Shown here: positions 1 through 7,891 of the stretch, piece after piece
Position numbering within the stretch: the first letter of the stretch is position 1
Layout: every line of letters starts with the position of its first letter
DNA from: Streptomyces sp. KL109B
GTDB taxonomy: Bacteria; Actinomycetota; Actinomycetes; Streptomycetales; Streptomycetaceae
Length of the DNA: 64,000 bases
Assembly: GCF_030766935.1 (NCBI RefSeq)
Contig: NZ_JASERL010000003.1
Coordinates: 664,472-728,471 of the forward strand
Direction of reading: 5' to 3'
The notes under the pieces: generated by a model
What the model was told of the DNA's origin: nothing
Databases searched by the model: none
What the model saw: only the letters and a program-made list of their open reading frames with translations
Made by a program: the position numbers and the translations under genes

Positions 1-119
1 CCAGCCGTCGGGTCCAGTCGGCGATGGTGAGCTGTCCGACCGTTTTGATCCCTGCGGCAGATCGCCAGGTGGACCGGCCCCATGTCGGCTTTGAGGATGT
101 GGCTCAGCAAGGCGTCCTT

Positions 120-150
120 AAGGTGTCCTTGCTGAAAGGTGTCCTTGCTG
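120..150. repeat. 15-bp direct repeat, two copies
   Basis: AAGGTGTCCTTGCTG occurs at 120-134 and again at 136-150, one base apart. No gene could be supported in bases 1-201, so this lies in the 5' flank of the first gene. Its role is unknown. Confidence 0.6.
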
Positions 151-201
151 GCTGTGATCGATCCGCCCGTCACCGGGGGCGGGCAATGGGGGGATGGAAC
201 C

Positions 202-861
202 ATGGGGCGTTTTGACCGGCGAAGTCGGCGTAAGGGCATACCGGACGATCCGGCGCTGCGGGCTGCGGCCGCTGAGAATCCCGGGGGCAGCGTCGCCGAG
301 ATCGATCCGACGTATATCGACGATCCGAACGGCTACGTACCTCCCGAGGCGATCCGCGGCGCGTGGTTGGTGGACAGCAGCGGGAAGCTGACGGGTGAAT
401 ACCAGCGGAATCCTCGACACGGAGTGCCACAGGACGACTTCAGTAAGCTCACTGATCCTGATCACTGGCTTGGCTGGCTCGGTGACGACCCCGCGACCGC
501 TGTCCGGAAGGGCATCGAAGGGTCCCTGCGCGCCCAGGTGGCGGGCGCGGTGGTCGAGTGGGTCAAGATTCGTGAGACGCCGCGTTTTCTCACGAGTGGC
601 CGCCGGCACTCCGCGGACAAGGAACTCATGCTGGTCACCCGCGCGGCACTTGCCGCGCCGTTTGCCCTGTCCGTGCGCACGACGCGGCACGGGCGTTCCG
701 TCCTCCTGGGGGTGTTCTCCTGGGCGGCGGTGAACCTCTCACCGCCCGAGGTCCGCAAGGATCGGCACTGGTTAGACCTGGGCGTCGGGTTGGACTGGGC
801 CGGTGAACGGCTGCAAGAGCGCATCTACGAGATTGATGGTGCGGACGGCGCCCCTTTGTGA
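202..861 (+). CDS. hypothetical protein, 219 aa
   Basis: I do not recognise this protein. I chose the ATG at 202, which follows a purine-rich GGGGGATGG stretch, over an in-frame TTG at 139. The N-terminus is very basic (RFDRRSRRKG). The middle holds a short aromatic and acidic segment (DPDHWLGWLGDD), followed by helical-looking sequence ending near YEIDG. There is no signal peptide or membrane segment, so a soluble cytoplasmic protein is likely. Codon 191 (772-774) is TTA, the rare leucine codon read by the bldA tRNA in Streptomyces, so translation may be growth-phase dependent. The next gene downstream is a broken secreted-protein gene, and neither neighbour suggests a function. Confidence 0.6.
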   Translation: MGRFDRRSRRKGIPDDPALRAAAAENPGGSVAEIDPTYIDDPNGYVPPEAIRGAWLVDSSGKLTGEYQRNPRHGVPQDDFSKLTDPDHWLGWLGDDPATAVRKGIEGSLRAQVAGAVVEWVKIRETPRFLTSGRRHSADKELMLVTRAALAAPFALSVRTTRHGRSVLLGVFSWAAVNLSPPEVRKDRHWLDLGVGLDWAGERLQERIYEIDGADGAPL

Positions 862-1002
862 CGGGTGACGACACGCCGCTGGATGTTTTCGGTATATCAA
901 CGGGCTCGCGTGCCATTAGGGGAACAAGGCCTGCGTGAGGGCGATTTGGTGACCTTGATCGCAACCGTGCCGCTCATGATCATTCGCAGATCGACGCGCA
1001 CC

Positions 1003-1707
1003 ATGTCCTGGTCCGCGCGCCCTCACCCTCGCTCTCTCCGTCGGAACCGCCCTGGCCGGGCTGCCGTTGACGACCGCGGCGCCCGCCTGGGCGGTCAGCG
1101 GCTACACCTGCGACTCGGGCAGCGTGCCGGGTGCCTCGGCCTCGGACAACGCCTGCTTCCAGGTGTGCAACGAGACCGTCTCCTACGTCGTGCCGAAGGG
1201 CGTGACGAGCATGCGGGTCAGTCTCGACGGAGCCGGTGGCGGCGCGCACAACGGTGCCGCGGGCGGCCGGACCGTCGCCACGGTCGCCGTGACGCCCGGT
1301 GGGACGCTGAGCCTGACCGCCGGCGCTGCCGGGGTGCTGGGCGCCAAGCGGTGGAACGTCGGGGGCGGCGGTCCGGGCAGCAACGGCAGCCGGGACGGCG
1401 GCGGCAAGGGTGGCGGCAGCACCTGCCAGCGCACCACGGGTGGCCAGGACTCCGACTACGGCGGTGGCGGCGGCTCCGGCTACGTGGGCGGCCCCGGCGT
1501 CACCGACGCCACCACCAGCCATGGCAACGGCAGCGCGCGTGGGTAGCACGGCACCCTGAAGCTCTCCTTCGAGCTGCCGAGCCCGACATCCATCCCACCG
1601 GCGGCACCCGCCTCCTCGGCAGGGGAACCCCCGGCACCGACGTCACCATCCGTACGGCGGACGGCACGGAGATGTGCACGACCCGGGTCCCGGCCAACGA
1701 CATCTGA
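1003..1707 (+). pseudogene. degraded secreted glycine-rich / Ig-like repeat protein
   Basis: Coding potential switches frame in a way that fits a decayed secreted protein. ATG at 1003 begins MSWSAR, but the rest of an obvious signal peptide (LTLALSVGTALAGLPL then AAPAWA) is in the next frame, so one base is gained near 1021. The body runs in that frame with a Gly-rich domain (YVVPKGVTSMRVSLDGAGGG; GGGGGSGYVGG) to an amber codon at 1544-1546. It then continues in the same frame as HGTLKLSFELP. By about 1590 the sensible frame changes again to an Ig-like module (GRGTPGTDVTIRTADGTEMC) ending at 1707. Three independent lesions argue for a pseudogene rather than sequencing error. The intact ancestor would have been an exported cell-surface or matrix protein. 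Confidence 0.7.
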
Positions 1708-1752
1708 AACCGACGACGGCCTCGCGTGAACCCGCGCGGGGCCGTCGCGGCT

Positions 1753-2544
1753 TCAACCGGAGGCGGCGGTCGTGGGGTTGTCGGCCGGGATCGCGAACAC
1801 CGTCCCGGCCTGGGTGGCGAGCGCCGCGAGCGCGGCCACGGCGAAGGCCGGCAGGCCCAGGGGCGGCAGCGCGAGGGCCAGGGCGAGGAAGAAGACGGCG
1901 GGGGCGGCCAGGCCCATGATCAGTCCGTCGAGGACGGAGACGGCGGCGGTCGGGCCGTGGGTGCGGTGGGTGAAGACGGCCATCACGACGCCGAACACCG
2001 GGAACGGGGACAGCAGCCCGGCCAGGTGCGGGCCGATGGCGGGGGCGAGCGCGATGATGCCCATGACGACGCCGGTGGCGACGGTCATGCGCAGGGGAAG
2101 GTCCCAGCCGGGCGGGTTCGCTGCCTTCACGGGGTCGGCGGAGGTGCGGCCGGTGCGGCGGGTGATCGCGAATCCGGCGATCAGAGCGGCCAGGACGAGC
2201 AGGAACGTGGGGACGGCCGGCCAGTTCAGCGCGGCCAGGGCGGTGGTGGCGGCGGCGAACGCGAGGCAGCCGGTGGCGAAGGCGGCGGGTATGCCGCGGT
2301 GGGCGAGGGCCCGGTAGGCGAGGGCGAAGACGAGTTGGGAGATGGTGCCGGCGAGCATGCCGACGGCGGCGTGTCCGGCGAAGGCGTTGCCGTGGTCGGT
2401 GGCGAGGAAGAACGCGACGGGTCCGGAGGTCAGCGGGAGGGCGACGAGCCAGCCGCCGACCTGATGGCCCCAGCGGCGCCCGGCCAGGCTGGCACCACCG
2501 ATCAGCAGCGGGGTGACCACGACCTTGACCGCGACGTTCTGCAC
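1753..2544 (-). CDS. integral membrane protein of unknown function, 263 aa
   Basis: The start is GTG at 2544, preceded by AGGAGA at good spacing. Upstream in-frame codons lack membrane character and are not expected to be translated. The protein is almost entirely hydrophobic helices, about eight membrane segments, with a central polar loop (RRTGRTSADPVKAANPPGWDLP) joining two halves of similar size. It lies downstream of azlC and azlD on the same strand with a gap of about 107 bases, so it may be part of their transcript. No catalytic or transporter signature is recognised. A permease or an accessory to amino-acid export is possible from context only. Confidence 0.75.
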   Translation of the reverse strand: MQNVAVKVVVTPLLIGGASLAGRRWGHQVGGWLVALPLTSGPVAFFLATDHGNAFAGHAAVGMLAGTISQLVFALAYRALAHRGIPAAFATGCLAFAAATTALAALNWPAVPTFLLVLAALIAGFAITRRTGRTSADPVKAANPPGWDLPLRMTVATGVVMGIIALAPAIGPHLAGLLSPFPVFGVVMAVFTHRTHGPTAAVSVLDGLIMGLAAPAVFFLALALALPPLGLPAFAVAALAALATQAGTVFAIPADNPTTAASG

Positions 2545-2651
2545 GGGAAATCTCTCCTGGTTCTGGCGCGGGCCCGGCGGGTGTCCGCGTGAGGTGTGGG
2601 GTGTGGGGTTCTGGCAACGTAACAAGCCCGCTGGAGCGCGGTCCTGGCAGG

Positions 2652-2981
2652 TCAGGGTGCGAAGAAGGTGCTCGACAGGGCGACGCAGACGGCGGTGCCG
2701 GCGAAGACGCTGAGCAGGGCGTTGCGGCGCCACAGGTGCAGGCCGACGGTGACCGCGAGCCCGGCGAGCGGGGCGATCGCGCGCGCCTCGGTCACCGGGA
2801 GGGTGCGCAGGGTGTAGAGGCTGAGGATGACCATTACGCCGGCGGGCATGCGGGTGCTGAGGTAGTGGACGGCCTTGTTGGCGCGCAGGGGTTCCAGGGC
2901 GGTGAAGGGCAGGGCGCGCAGGGCCCAGGTGATCGCGCAGCAGACGGCGGCGACGGCGATCAGGTAGCCGGCGTCAGGCAT
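2652..2981 (-). CDS. azlD: AzlD-type branched-chain amino acid export subunit
   Basis: This 109-residue protein has four hydrophobic segments and the typical AzlD pattern: an N-terminal helix, then ITWALRALPFTALEPLRANKAVHYLSTRMPAGVM. AzlD is the small partner of AzlC, and together they export branched-chain amino acids or their analogues across the cytoplasmic membrane. Its ATG at 2981 overlaps the 3' end of azlC by eight bases, so the two are translationally coupled. Length and hydropathy fit the family, with no sign of damage. Confidence 0.9.
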   Translation of the reverse strand: MPDAGYLIAVAAVCCAITWALRALPFTALEPLRANKAVHYLSTRMPAGVMVILSLYTLRTLPVTEARAIAPLAGLAVTVGLHLWRRNALLSVFAGTAVCVALSSTFFAP

Positions 2982-3729
2982 GGGCGGGCTCCCGGCGTGC
3001 GGTGCAGTGGCGGGCCAGCAGGGCGGCGGTGAACAGGCAGAACGCGGTCAGGAGGAGCTGTCCGGGGGTGATCAGTCGGGCGATGAGCGCGGCGAGCGCG
3101 GCCAGCAGCGGGGTCGGCAGGTCGTGGCGGCGCTCCCGGATCGCATCGAGGGCAAGCACCACGAGCAGGGCGGTCATGGCGAAGTCCAGGCCGTTCACGC
3201 GCGGCGGGATCAGCGAGCCGACCAGGGCGCCGGTGAGTGAACCGGCCACGCAGTAGCCGTGGTTGAACGCCTGGAACGCCACCATGCGCGCGCTCGACCA
3301 GTCGTGGGCCTGCCCGCCGGTGGTCATGGCGTACGCCTCGTCGCTGAGCGCGAAGGTGCTGTAGAGCCGGGCCCACCGGCCGCGCACGCGGTGCAGCGGG
3401 AAGGACAGCGCGTAGAAGGCGTGCCGCCCGTTGACGAGGACGGTGGTCAGGGCGACCGTGAGCAGCGGTGTGACGGCCAGCAGCATCGGTACGAGCAGGA
3501 ACTCCAGCGTGCCGGTGTACATGACGGCGGAGTACATCGGCGCCGACCACCACGGCAGTCCGGAGTGCGTGACCAGCATCCCGAAGGCGAGACCCATCGG
3601 GACCAGGCCGAGTCCGACCGAGGCGGAGTCCTTGAGCGCGGCGAGCAGGTCGGAGCGGAGCCGGTGCGGTGTGCGGGCAGGCCGCCGGGTGGGGTCGGCG
3701 GCGGCGACGGTGGCCGGGGGTATTGCCAT
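2974..3729 (-). CDS. azlC: AzlC family branched-chain amino acid exporter
   Basis: A 251-residue membrane protein of the AzlC/YgaZ family. After a hydrophilic, Arg-rich N-terminus the first conserved block reads SVGLGLVPMGLAFGMLVTHSG, followed by MYSAVMYTGTLEFLLVPM and the loop ALSDEAYAMTT. It forms the large subunit of an exporter of branched-chain amino acids with AzlD, encoded immediately downstream with an 8-base overlap. The ATG at 3729 faces a divergently transcribed Lrp/AsnC regulator only 63 bases away. That is the classic arrangement in which the regulator controls azlCD in response to amino acids. Confidence 0.92.
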   Translation of the reverse strand: MAIPPATVAAADPTRRPARTPHRLRSDLLAALKDSASVGLGLVPMGLAFGMLVTHSGLPWWSAPMYSAVMYTGTLEFLLVPMLLAVTPLLTVALTTVLVNGRHAFYALSFPLHRVRGRWARLYSTFALSDEAYAMTTGGQAHDWSSARMVAFQAFNHGYCVAGSLTGALVGSLIPPRVNGLDFAMTALLVVLALDAIRERRHDLPTPLLAALAALIARLITPGQLLLTAFCLFTAALLARHCTARREPAHA

Positions 3730-3743
3730 GGATGCAATTTTAG

Positions 3744-3756
3744 GAAGGAATCCTTC
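3744..3756. promoter_or_regulatory. palindrome in azlC/Lrp divergent promoter
   Basis: GAAGGA-A-TCCTTC is a perfect 6-bp inverted repeat in the AT-rich 63-base space between azlC and the lrp-like gene. Its position and symmetry make it the best candidate operator for the adjacent Lrp/AsnC protein. This is an inference from location. Confidence 0.45.
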
Positions 3757-3792
3757 TTATTTGGTTGCCGATTGTGGCCGTAGTCTGGTCCT

Positions 3793-4251
3793 GTGCGCAA
3801 TGAAATGAAGCTTGATGCCATCGACCGTCAAATTTTGCTGCATCTGCGTCAGGACGGTCGGCTGACGAACGTCGAGGTCGCCAAGCGGGTGGGCCTCACG
3901 CCGCCGTCGTGCCTGCGTCGCGTGAAGCGTCTGGAGGAGGCCGGAGTCATCGCCGGCTACCGGGCCGTGATCGACCCCGAAGCCCTCGGCCGCGGCCTGG
4001 AAGTCCTCGTAGACATCGAGATATACGCCCAGGACCGTACGACCATCGAGGAGTTCGAGGCCACCCTCGCCTCCTACGACGAGGTGATCGAGCTGCGCCG
4101 CATGTACGGCAGCCCGCACTATTTCGCGCGCATCGCCATCGCGGACAACACCGCCTACGAGGCTTTCGTGATGGACAAGTTGACCGGCCACCCCGCCGTG
4201 CGCGGCCTGGAGTCCCGCCTCACCATGAAGACGGTCAAGAGCGGTTTCTGA
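3793..4251 (+). CDS. Lrp/AsnC family transcriptional regulator
   Basis: A 152-residue protein with the standard two-part layout. The N-terminal winged HTH (residues about 5-60) reads LDAIDRQILLHLRQDGRLTNVEVAKRVGLTPPSCLRRVKRLEEAGVI. The C-terminal RAM effector domain (about 70-150) reads EVLVDIEIYAQDR ... EVIELRRMYGSPHYFARIAI. The family senses amino acids and acts as dimers to octamers on promoters. Divergent orientation to azlCD indicates control of that exporter and of itself. Length is normal. The start ATG at 3793 opens the HTH at the expected distance. Confidence 0.93.
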   Translation: MRNEMKLDAIDRQILLHLRQDGRLTNVEVAKRVGLTPPSCLRRVKRLEEAGVIAGYRAVIDPEALGRGLEVLVDIEIYAQDRTTIEEFEATLASYDEVIELRRMYGSPHYFARIAIADNTAYEAFVMDKLTGHPAVRGLESRLTMKTVKSGF

Positions 4252-4279
4252 ACGCCTCGGGCCCAGAAGAGTTTGCTCA

Positions 4280-4621
4280 TTACGCCACTGCCGACGTACT
4301 TGGTAGCTGTGTCAGACCGGCGGCCCAGGTGACCACCGCTAGGAGGTGCTCAGGGAGCAGGCCGGTGTGAGGTTCGGGCTGCACGAGCAGGATCGGCGCA
4401 CCCGCTGCGGTGCGCTCGGCGGCCCACTCGTGGTCGAGCGCGGTGAAGTCGTCGTCGATCCAGGCGGCCGGGGAGTCACCGAGCAGGGCGTCGATGTGGT
4501 CGCGTTTCCAGAGGTAGCCGTTGGGGTGGCTGGTGGCGATGTTCGGCCGGGGGAGGTCGATGTACGGCAGTGGGGGCAGGCCGAGGAGTGGCCCGATCAG
4601 CGTGGTCGCGTCCTGACGCCA
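4280..4621 (-). pseudogene. C-terminal fragment of a HAD-like hydrolase
   Basis: Read leftward from about 4621 to the TAA at 4280-4282, one open frame without a start codon encodes about 113 residues: LIGPLLGLPPLPYIDLPR, then PNGYLWKRDHIDALLG, then AAWIDDDFTALDHEWA and an alpha-helical tail. WIDDDF resembles the late acidic motif of haloacid dehalogenase-like phosphatases. The nucleophile-bearing N-terminal half is absent. The fragment stops exactly where a second truncated gene begins on the opposite strand, which points to a deletion or rearrangement breakpoint. The family assignment rests on this short segment. Confidence 0.55.
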
Positions 4622-5055
4622 GCTGGCCGGGCCTGCTCGCCGCCGTCGAGGCGCTCGACGTCCGCGCCGTGTTCGCCTTTCCCGTACGCGTCGGGATCAT
4701 CGGCCTGGGCGCCCTCACCGGTCATCGCAGCCGCCCGGGAGAGATGTCGATCGCCCAGCTGACCGACGCGTTCCATCTGGCCGACACCCTCGCCCAGCTC
4801 ACCATCGCCACCGCCGCGCACGCCGACCGGCCGGGCACCACGCTCCTCGACGAGCCCGGCCTGCACTTCGCCGAGGTCCACCAGGCCACCGGCATGCTCG
4901 CCGCCCAGCTCGACACCGGCTGCGACCACGCCCTGGTCCGGCTTCGCGGCCACGCCTTCAGCCACGGCCGCCCGCTCCTGGAGGTCGCCCGGGACGTCCT
5001 CACCCGCCGACTGCGCCTTGATCTCGACGGGGACGCCGGGGACGCCCCGTGCTGA
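4622..5055 (+). pseudogene. 5'-truncated GAF-ANTAR regulator
   Basis: From about 4622 an open frame reads WPGLLAAVEALDVRAVFAFPVRVGIIGLGALTGHR, the second half of a GAF sensor domain. It continues to a C-terminal ANTAR-like RNA-binding helical region (FAEVHQATGMLAAQLD, HALVRLRGHAFSHGRPLLEVARDVL, RRLRLD). Intact homologues are about 240 residues with a complete GAF domain, and here the first 80 to 100 residues are missing. An in-frame start exists at 4570, but the residues it adds belong to the antisense of the neighbouring HAD fragment. A shortened protein might still be made and bind RNA, but sensing should be lost. Confidence 0.6.
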
Positions 5056-5151
5056 GCGAGAGGGACAGCCGCCCTGATCCTGGATGTCGCGCGGGGGCGG
5101 GCTGGACGAGTGGTTCGGTGTTCGGTGTTCGGCCGGTGGTGGGGCGGGGCG

Positions 5152-5592
5152 TCAGGCGATGCTGAAGTAGAAGGGGATGTTGGCGTAGCGGCCGTGGCCG
5201 TCGGTGGTGATGACGGTGATGGTGTCGGGGTCGTCGCCGCACCAGGAGTGCGGGTCCGTGCGGATCATGAGGGTGCTGCCGTTGGGCGTCGGCGTGGTGT
5301 TGTCGGTGCCGTCGCCGGTGGCGCCGATCGTGGCCTGGGGGACGACCTTCTGCGGGTCGACGCGGGGGTCGGTGAACGTCAGGCAGTAGGCGCCGAGCGA
5401 GGGGTTGTCGACGTTGGCGACGCCCTTGTTCTGGGAAAGGGAGCCGTCGGCTTCGACCAGCGCCGCGACCTGCGAGTGCGGCGCCCGCGCGGGGCCGGGC
5501 GTGGAGGCGACGGCGGCGGTGGCGCCGACGGCGGCGCTGGCCGCGAGGGTGGCCGCGATGACGACCTTGGCGCGGGTGGACAGGTGCTTCAT
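5152..5592 (-). CDS. small secreted protein, 146 aa
   Basis: The N-terminus is a clear Sec signal peptide (MKHLSTRAKVVIAATLAASAAVGATAAVAS, cleavage near ASTPG). The mature part of about 115 residues contains PHSQVAALVEADGSLSQNKGV, GAYCLTF, two cysteines that could form one disulfide, and a C-terminal strand IPFYFSIA. The same pattern (SQ-x-AA-x-V, G-x-YC, P-x-AT, PF near the C-terminus) recurs in the next gene, so these are tandem paralogues. A role outside the cell is likely but unknown, and I recognise no enzyme signature. The ATG at 5592 has a purine-rich upstream stretch (GAGGAACCCC). Confidence 0.75.
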   Translation of the reverse strand: MKHLSTRAKVVIAATLAASAAVGATAAVASTPGPARAPHSQVAALVEADGSLSQNKGVANVDNPSLGAYCLTFTDPRVDPQKVVPQATIGATGDGTDNTTPTPNGSTLMIRTDPHSWCGDDPDTITVITTDGHGRYANIPFYFSIA

Positions 5593-5656
5593 GGGGTTCC
5601 TCGTCTTCTGGTGATTCCGGTGATTCCGGTGACGTGTCTGCTGGTGGGGCGTGGGG

Positions 5657-6076
5657 TCAGGGGATGACCACGTGGAACGGCTGGTTGGAGGCGGCGCCGT
5701 TGCGGCCGGTGATCACGCGAACCGAGTTGGCGGGGTTGGGACAGCCGCTGCCGGAACGGGTGACGTAGATTTCGCTGCCCCAGTTGGCGCGTTCCTGGAG
5801 GGTGGCCATGGGCATGGACTCGGCGACGTCGATCGTGGGGTCGACCTCGATGCAGTACTTGCCGGTGGCGACGCGCTGCACGGCCACCACGGTGGCGGTC
5901 TTCTTGGCGATCGAGCCGCTCGCGTTCACCTGGGCGGCGGCCTGGGAGTAGGGGACATCGGCGTCGGCGTGCGCGGCGCCGGCCCCGGTGAGCAGCGAGG
6001 CGGCCGCGGCGGCTGCGGTGAGGGCGACGGTCAGCGCCCTGGAGCGCGGCATGGAGAGCGGCGTGGAAAACGGCAT
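5657..6076 (-). CDS. small secreted protein, 139 aa, paralogue of its neighbour
   Basis: I chose the ATG at 6076 because AGGAG lies six bases upstream. A longer reading from 6337 adds non-conserved sequence. The signal peptide is MPFSTPLSMPRSRALTVALTAAAAAASLL with cleavage after AHA. The mature domain carries YSQAAAQVNASGSIAKKTATV, GKYCIEVDP, a second cysteine in SGSGCPNP, and a C-terminal PFHVVIP. These positions line up with the downstream paralogue and imply one disulfide. The two genes are 64 bases apart on the same strand and are probably co-transcribed. Function is unknown. Confidence 0.75.
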   Translation of the reverse strand: MPFSTPLSMPRSRALTVALTAAAAAASLLTGAGAAHADADVPYSQAAAQVNASGSIAKKTATVVAVQRVATGKYCIEVDPTIDVAESMPMATLQERANWGSEIYVTRSGSGCPNPANSVRVITGRNGAASNQPFHVVIP

Positions 6077-6330
6077 GGGAGCTCCTTGGTGGAGTAGGGG
6101 GTGGCAAGGCCGGCGTCGGGTCCCGGGGGATCGTGAGCGCGGCCGAAGCGATCTTGGTGAGTCGGTCACTCGCTGCGCCCCTCCCAGGTCAAGCGCCGGT
6201 TGACCGGTGTGGCTGGATTGCGGCGCTATGGGGTGCGGTTTCCGGCTTCCTGTCTGGGGGCGCGGCGGCGGGCTTTTGTCCGGGAATCGTTCGCCCATGT
6301 GCCGGAACGCGTACGTGTTACGGTCGTTAC

Positions 6331-6975
6331 ATGGCAAAGGAAACGGCGGCGGAGGCGGTGGCCGGGCTCGACCGCTTTCTGCTGATCACGACGAGCACCG
6401 CGGGGGCGCCGGAGGCGACCCGGGTGCGGGTGTGGCGGAAGCTGCGGTCCCTCGGGGCCTTGTACCTGCAGAACTCCGTGTGTCTGCTGCCGGATCTGCC
6501 CGTGGTGCGACGTCAGGTGCAGCGGCTGCTCGTATCCGTACGCAAGGACGGCGGGACCGGTCGTACGCTCACCGTCGTCCTCGGCGAGGAGGGTGAACTC
6601 GCCGAGGTGGTCGGGGAGTTCAATGCCGCGCGGGACCAGGAGTACGGCGAGGTCGTCGAGCGGGCGCCGCAGCTCCTCGCCGAGCTGGAGCGGGAGACCG
6701 CGCGGGGCCGGGCGACGTATGCCGAGGTCGAGGAGTCGGAGGCGGACCTCGAACGGTTCGACAAGTGGCTGACGAAGATCGCCGCCCGTGACTACTTCGC
6801 CGCGCCGGGCGGTGCGGCCGCCCGCGAGGCCGTCGAGCGCTGCCGCGCCGCGCTCGCCGACTTCGAGGACGCCGCCCTCGCCGCCGAGACCGCGGGCCCC
6901 GCCGCTCCTGCCGCCTCCGCTGCCGCCGCCGGGTCCGACGCGGTGCGACGGCCACGGCCGCGTCCCGTCGACTGA
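6331..6975 (+). CDS. ChrB-like protein (chromate-resistance regulator N-terminal domain)
   Basis: ATG at 6331 gives a 214-residue protein. Earlier in-frame starts add sequence without family likeness. The N-terminal domain (residues about 10-90) matches the ChrB N-terminal fold: RFLLITTSTAGAPEATRVRVWRKLRSLGALYLQNSVCLLPD, then a strand-rich segment ending TLTVVLGE. The second half is a long Glu/Arg-rich helical region (ERAPQLLAELERETARGRATYAEVEESEADLERFDKWL), and the tail is Ala/Pro-rich. Full ChrB proteins carry a second enzyme-like domain that is missing here. No chrA chromate transporter is nearby, so a chromate role is not supported by context. It probably pairs with the small membrane protein 23 bases downstream. 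Confidence 0.7.
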   Translation: MAKETAAEAVAGLDRFLLITTSTAGAPEATRVRVWRKLRSLGALYLQNSVCLLPDLPVVRRQVQRLLVSVRKDGGTGRTLTVVLGEEGELAEVVGEFNAARDQEYGEVVERAPQLLAELERETARGRATYAEVEESEADLERFDKWLTKIAARDYFAAPGGAAAREAVERCRAALADFEDAALAAETAGPAAPAASAAAAGSDAVRRPRPRPVD

Positions 6976-6998
6976 TTCATCGAGAGCGAGGCCCCGAC

Positions 6999-7409
6999 AT
7001 GTGGTGGGAGATTCTGATCGGTGCCGCGGCCGGTCTGCTGGTGGCCTGGCTCGCGCTGCTGGCCGCCCTGATCCTCGTACGTCCCAAGGGAGCCCTGTTC
7101 GGTGAGGCCGTGCGGCTGCTGCCCGACCTGTTGCGGCTGCTCAAGCGGCTGGCCGGGGACCGGGGGCTGCCGCGCGGGGTCCGGGTCCGGCTCGCGCTGC
7201 TCATGGTCTATCTGGCCAGCCCCATCGACCTGATCCCCGACTTCCTGCCGGTCATCGGGTACGCGGACGACGCGATCGTCGTCGCCTTCGTCCTGCGGGG
7301 CGTCGTACGCCGGGCGGGCATCGACGCCGTGCGCGCGCACTGGACCGGCACCGACGACGGTTTCGCCGCGCTCGCCCGGCTCGCGGGGCTGGAGCGGGCC
7401 GGCCGCTGA
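6999..7409 (+). CDS. DUF1232 (YkvA-like) membrane protein
   Basis: A 136-residue protein with an N-terminal membrane helix (ILIGAAAGLLVAWLALLAALILV). The conserved DUF1232 core follows: LPRGVRVRLALLMVYLASPIDLIPDFLPVIGYADDAIVVAFVLRGV. The SPIDLIPD-(6-8)-G-x-xDD pattern is diagnostic. The molecular role of the family is not established, and some members are linked to membrane stress. It follows the ChrB-like gene by 23 bases on the same strand and is likely translated from the same transcript. Confidence 0.85.
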   Translation: MWWEILIGAAAGLLVAWLALLAALILVRPKGALFGEAVRLLPDLLRLLKRLAGDRGLPRGVRVRLALLMVYLASPIDLIPDFLPVIGYADDAIVVAFVLRGVVRRAGIDAVRAHWTGTDDGFAALARLAGLERAGR

Positions 7410-7504
7410 TTCGCCCCTGCCGGTTCACGGGCCCGGCCCCGCCGGTTCGCGGCTCAGAGGGTTCGGCGGCGGGCCTGTTCGGCCCCTTCGCGGCCAGGCG
7501 CCCG

Positions 7505-7855
7505 TCAGTCCCCCTGGGACCAGGCCGCGCACGGCAGTGAGAGGTAGATGCCGAAGTCGTCGAGGCCGGTCGTGGTGTGGAGGGAGGCGTGCAGGGTGTC
7601 CACGCGGTCTTGGCGGTTGGCCTGTCGGGTGGGGGTCCACTTCGACTTGATCTCGATGACCACGGGGAGGCCGCAGCGGTCCAGGGGGCTCTGCGGGCGG
7701 AAGCGGATCTCGACGTCGCCGGGTTGGAGGTCGCCGTCGTACGGCTCCTCGGGGCATTCGACGGCCAGGGACACCAAGTGGGGGAGTACGGAGCGGAGTT
7801 CGCGCAGTTGGGGTTCGGGGACCGAGGGGGCGTAGGTCACTTCGACGAGAGGCAT
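7505..7855 (-). CDS. hypothetical protein, tautomerase-like N-terminus
   Basis: This 116-residue soluble protein begins MPLVEVTYAPSVPEPQLRELRSVLPHLV. That resembles the Pro-1 start and first beta-alpha unit of 4-oxalocrotonate tautomerase proteins, where the exposed N-terminal proline is catalytic. The rest contains VEIRFRPQSPLD and VVIEIKSKWTPTRQANRQDRV, the latter with basic residues plausible for substrate binding. It is longer than canonical 62-residue tautomerases and lacks an obvious second copy, so the assignment is tentative. The gene is divergent from the HTH regulator that starts 37 bases away, so the two share a promoter region. Confidence 0.55.
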   Translation of the reverse strand: MPLVEVTYAPSVPEPQLRELRSVLPHLVSLAVECPEEPYDGDLQPGDVEIRFRPQSPLDRCGLPVVIEIKSKWTPTRQANRQDRVDTLHASLHTTTGLDDFGIYLSLPCAAWSQGD

Positions 7856-7891
7856 TCACGGCACGTTACCGGGGGCTTCTAGCATGGCCCG

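Noticed and set aside
865..1707. A 280-residue open frame through the damaged secreted-protein locus
   Set aside because: Most of it is an Arg/Gly-rich out-of-frame translation of the Gly-rich domain. Only its first residues (from 1003) and last 40 residues belong to the decayed gene.
6331..6975. A chromate-resistance operon
   Set aside because: Only a ChrB N-terminal-type domain is present. There is no ChrA transporter or second ChrB domain.
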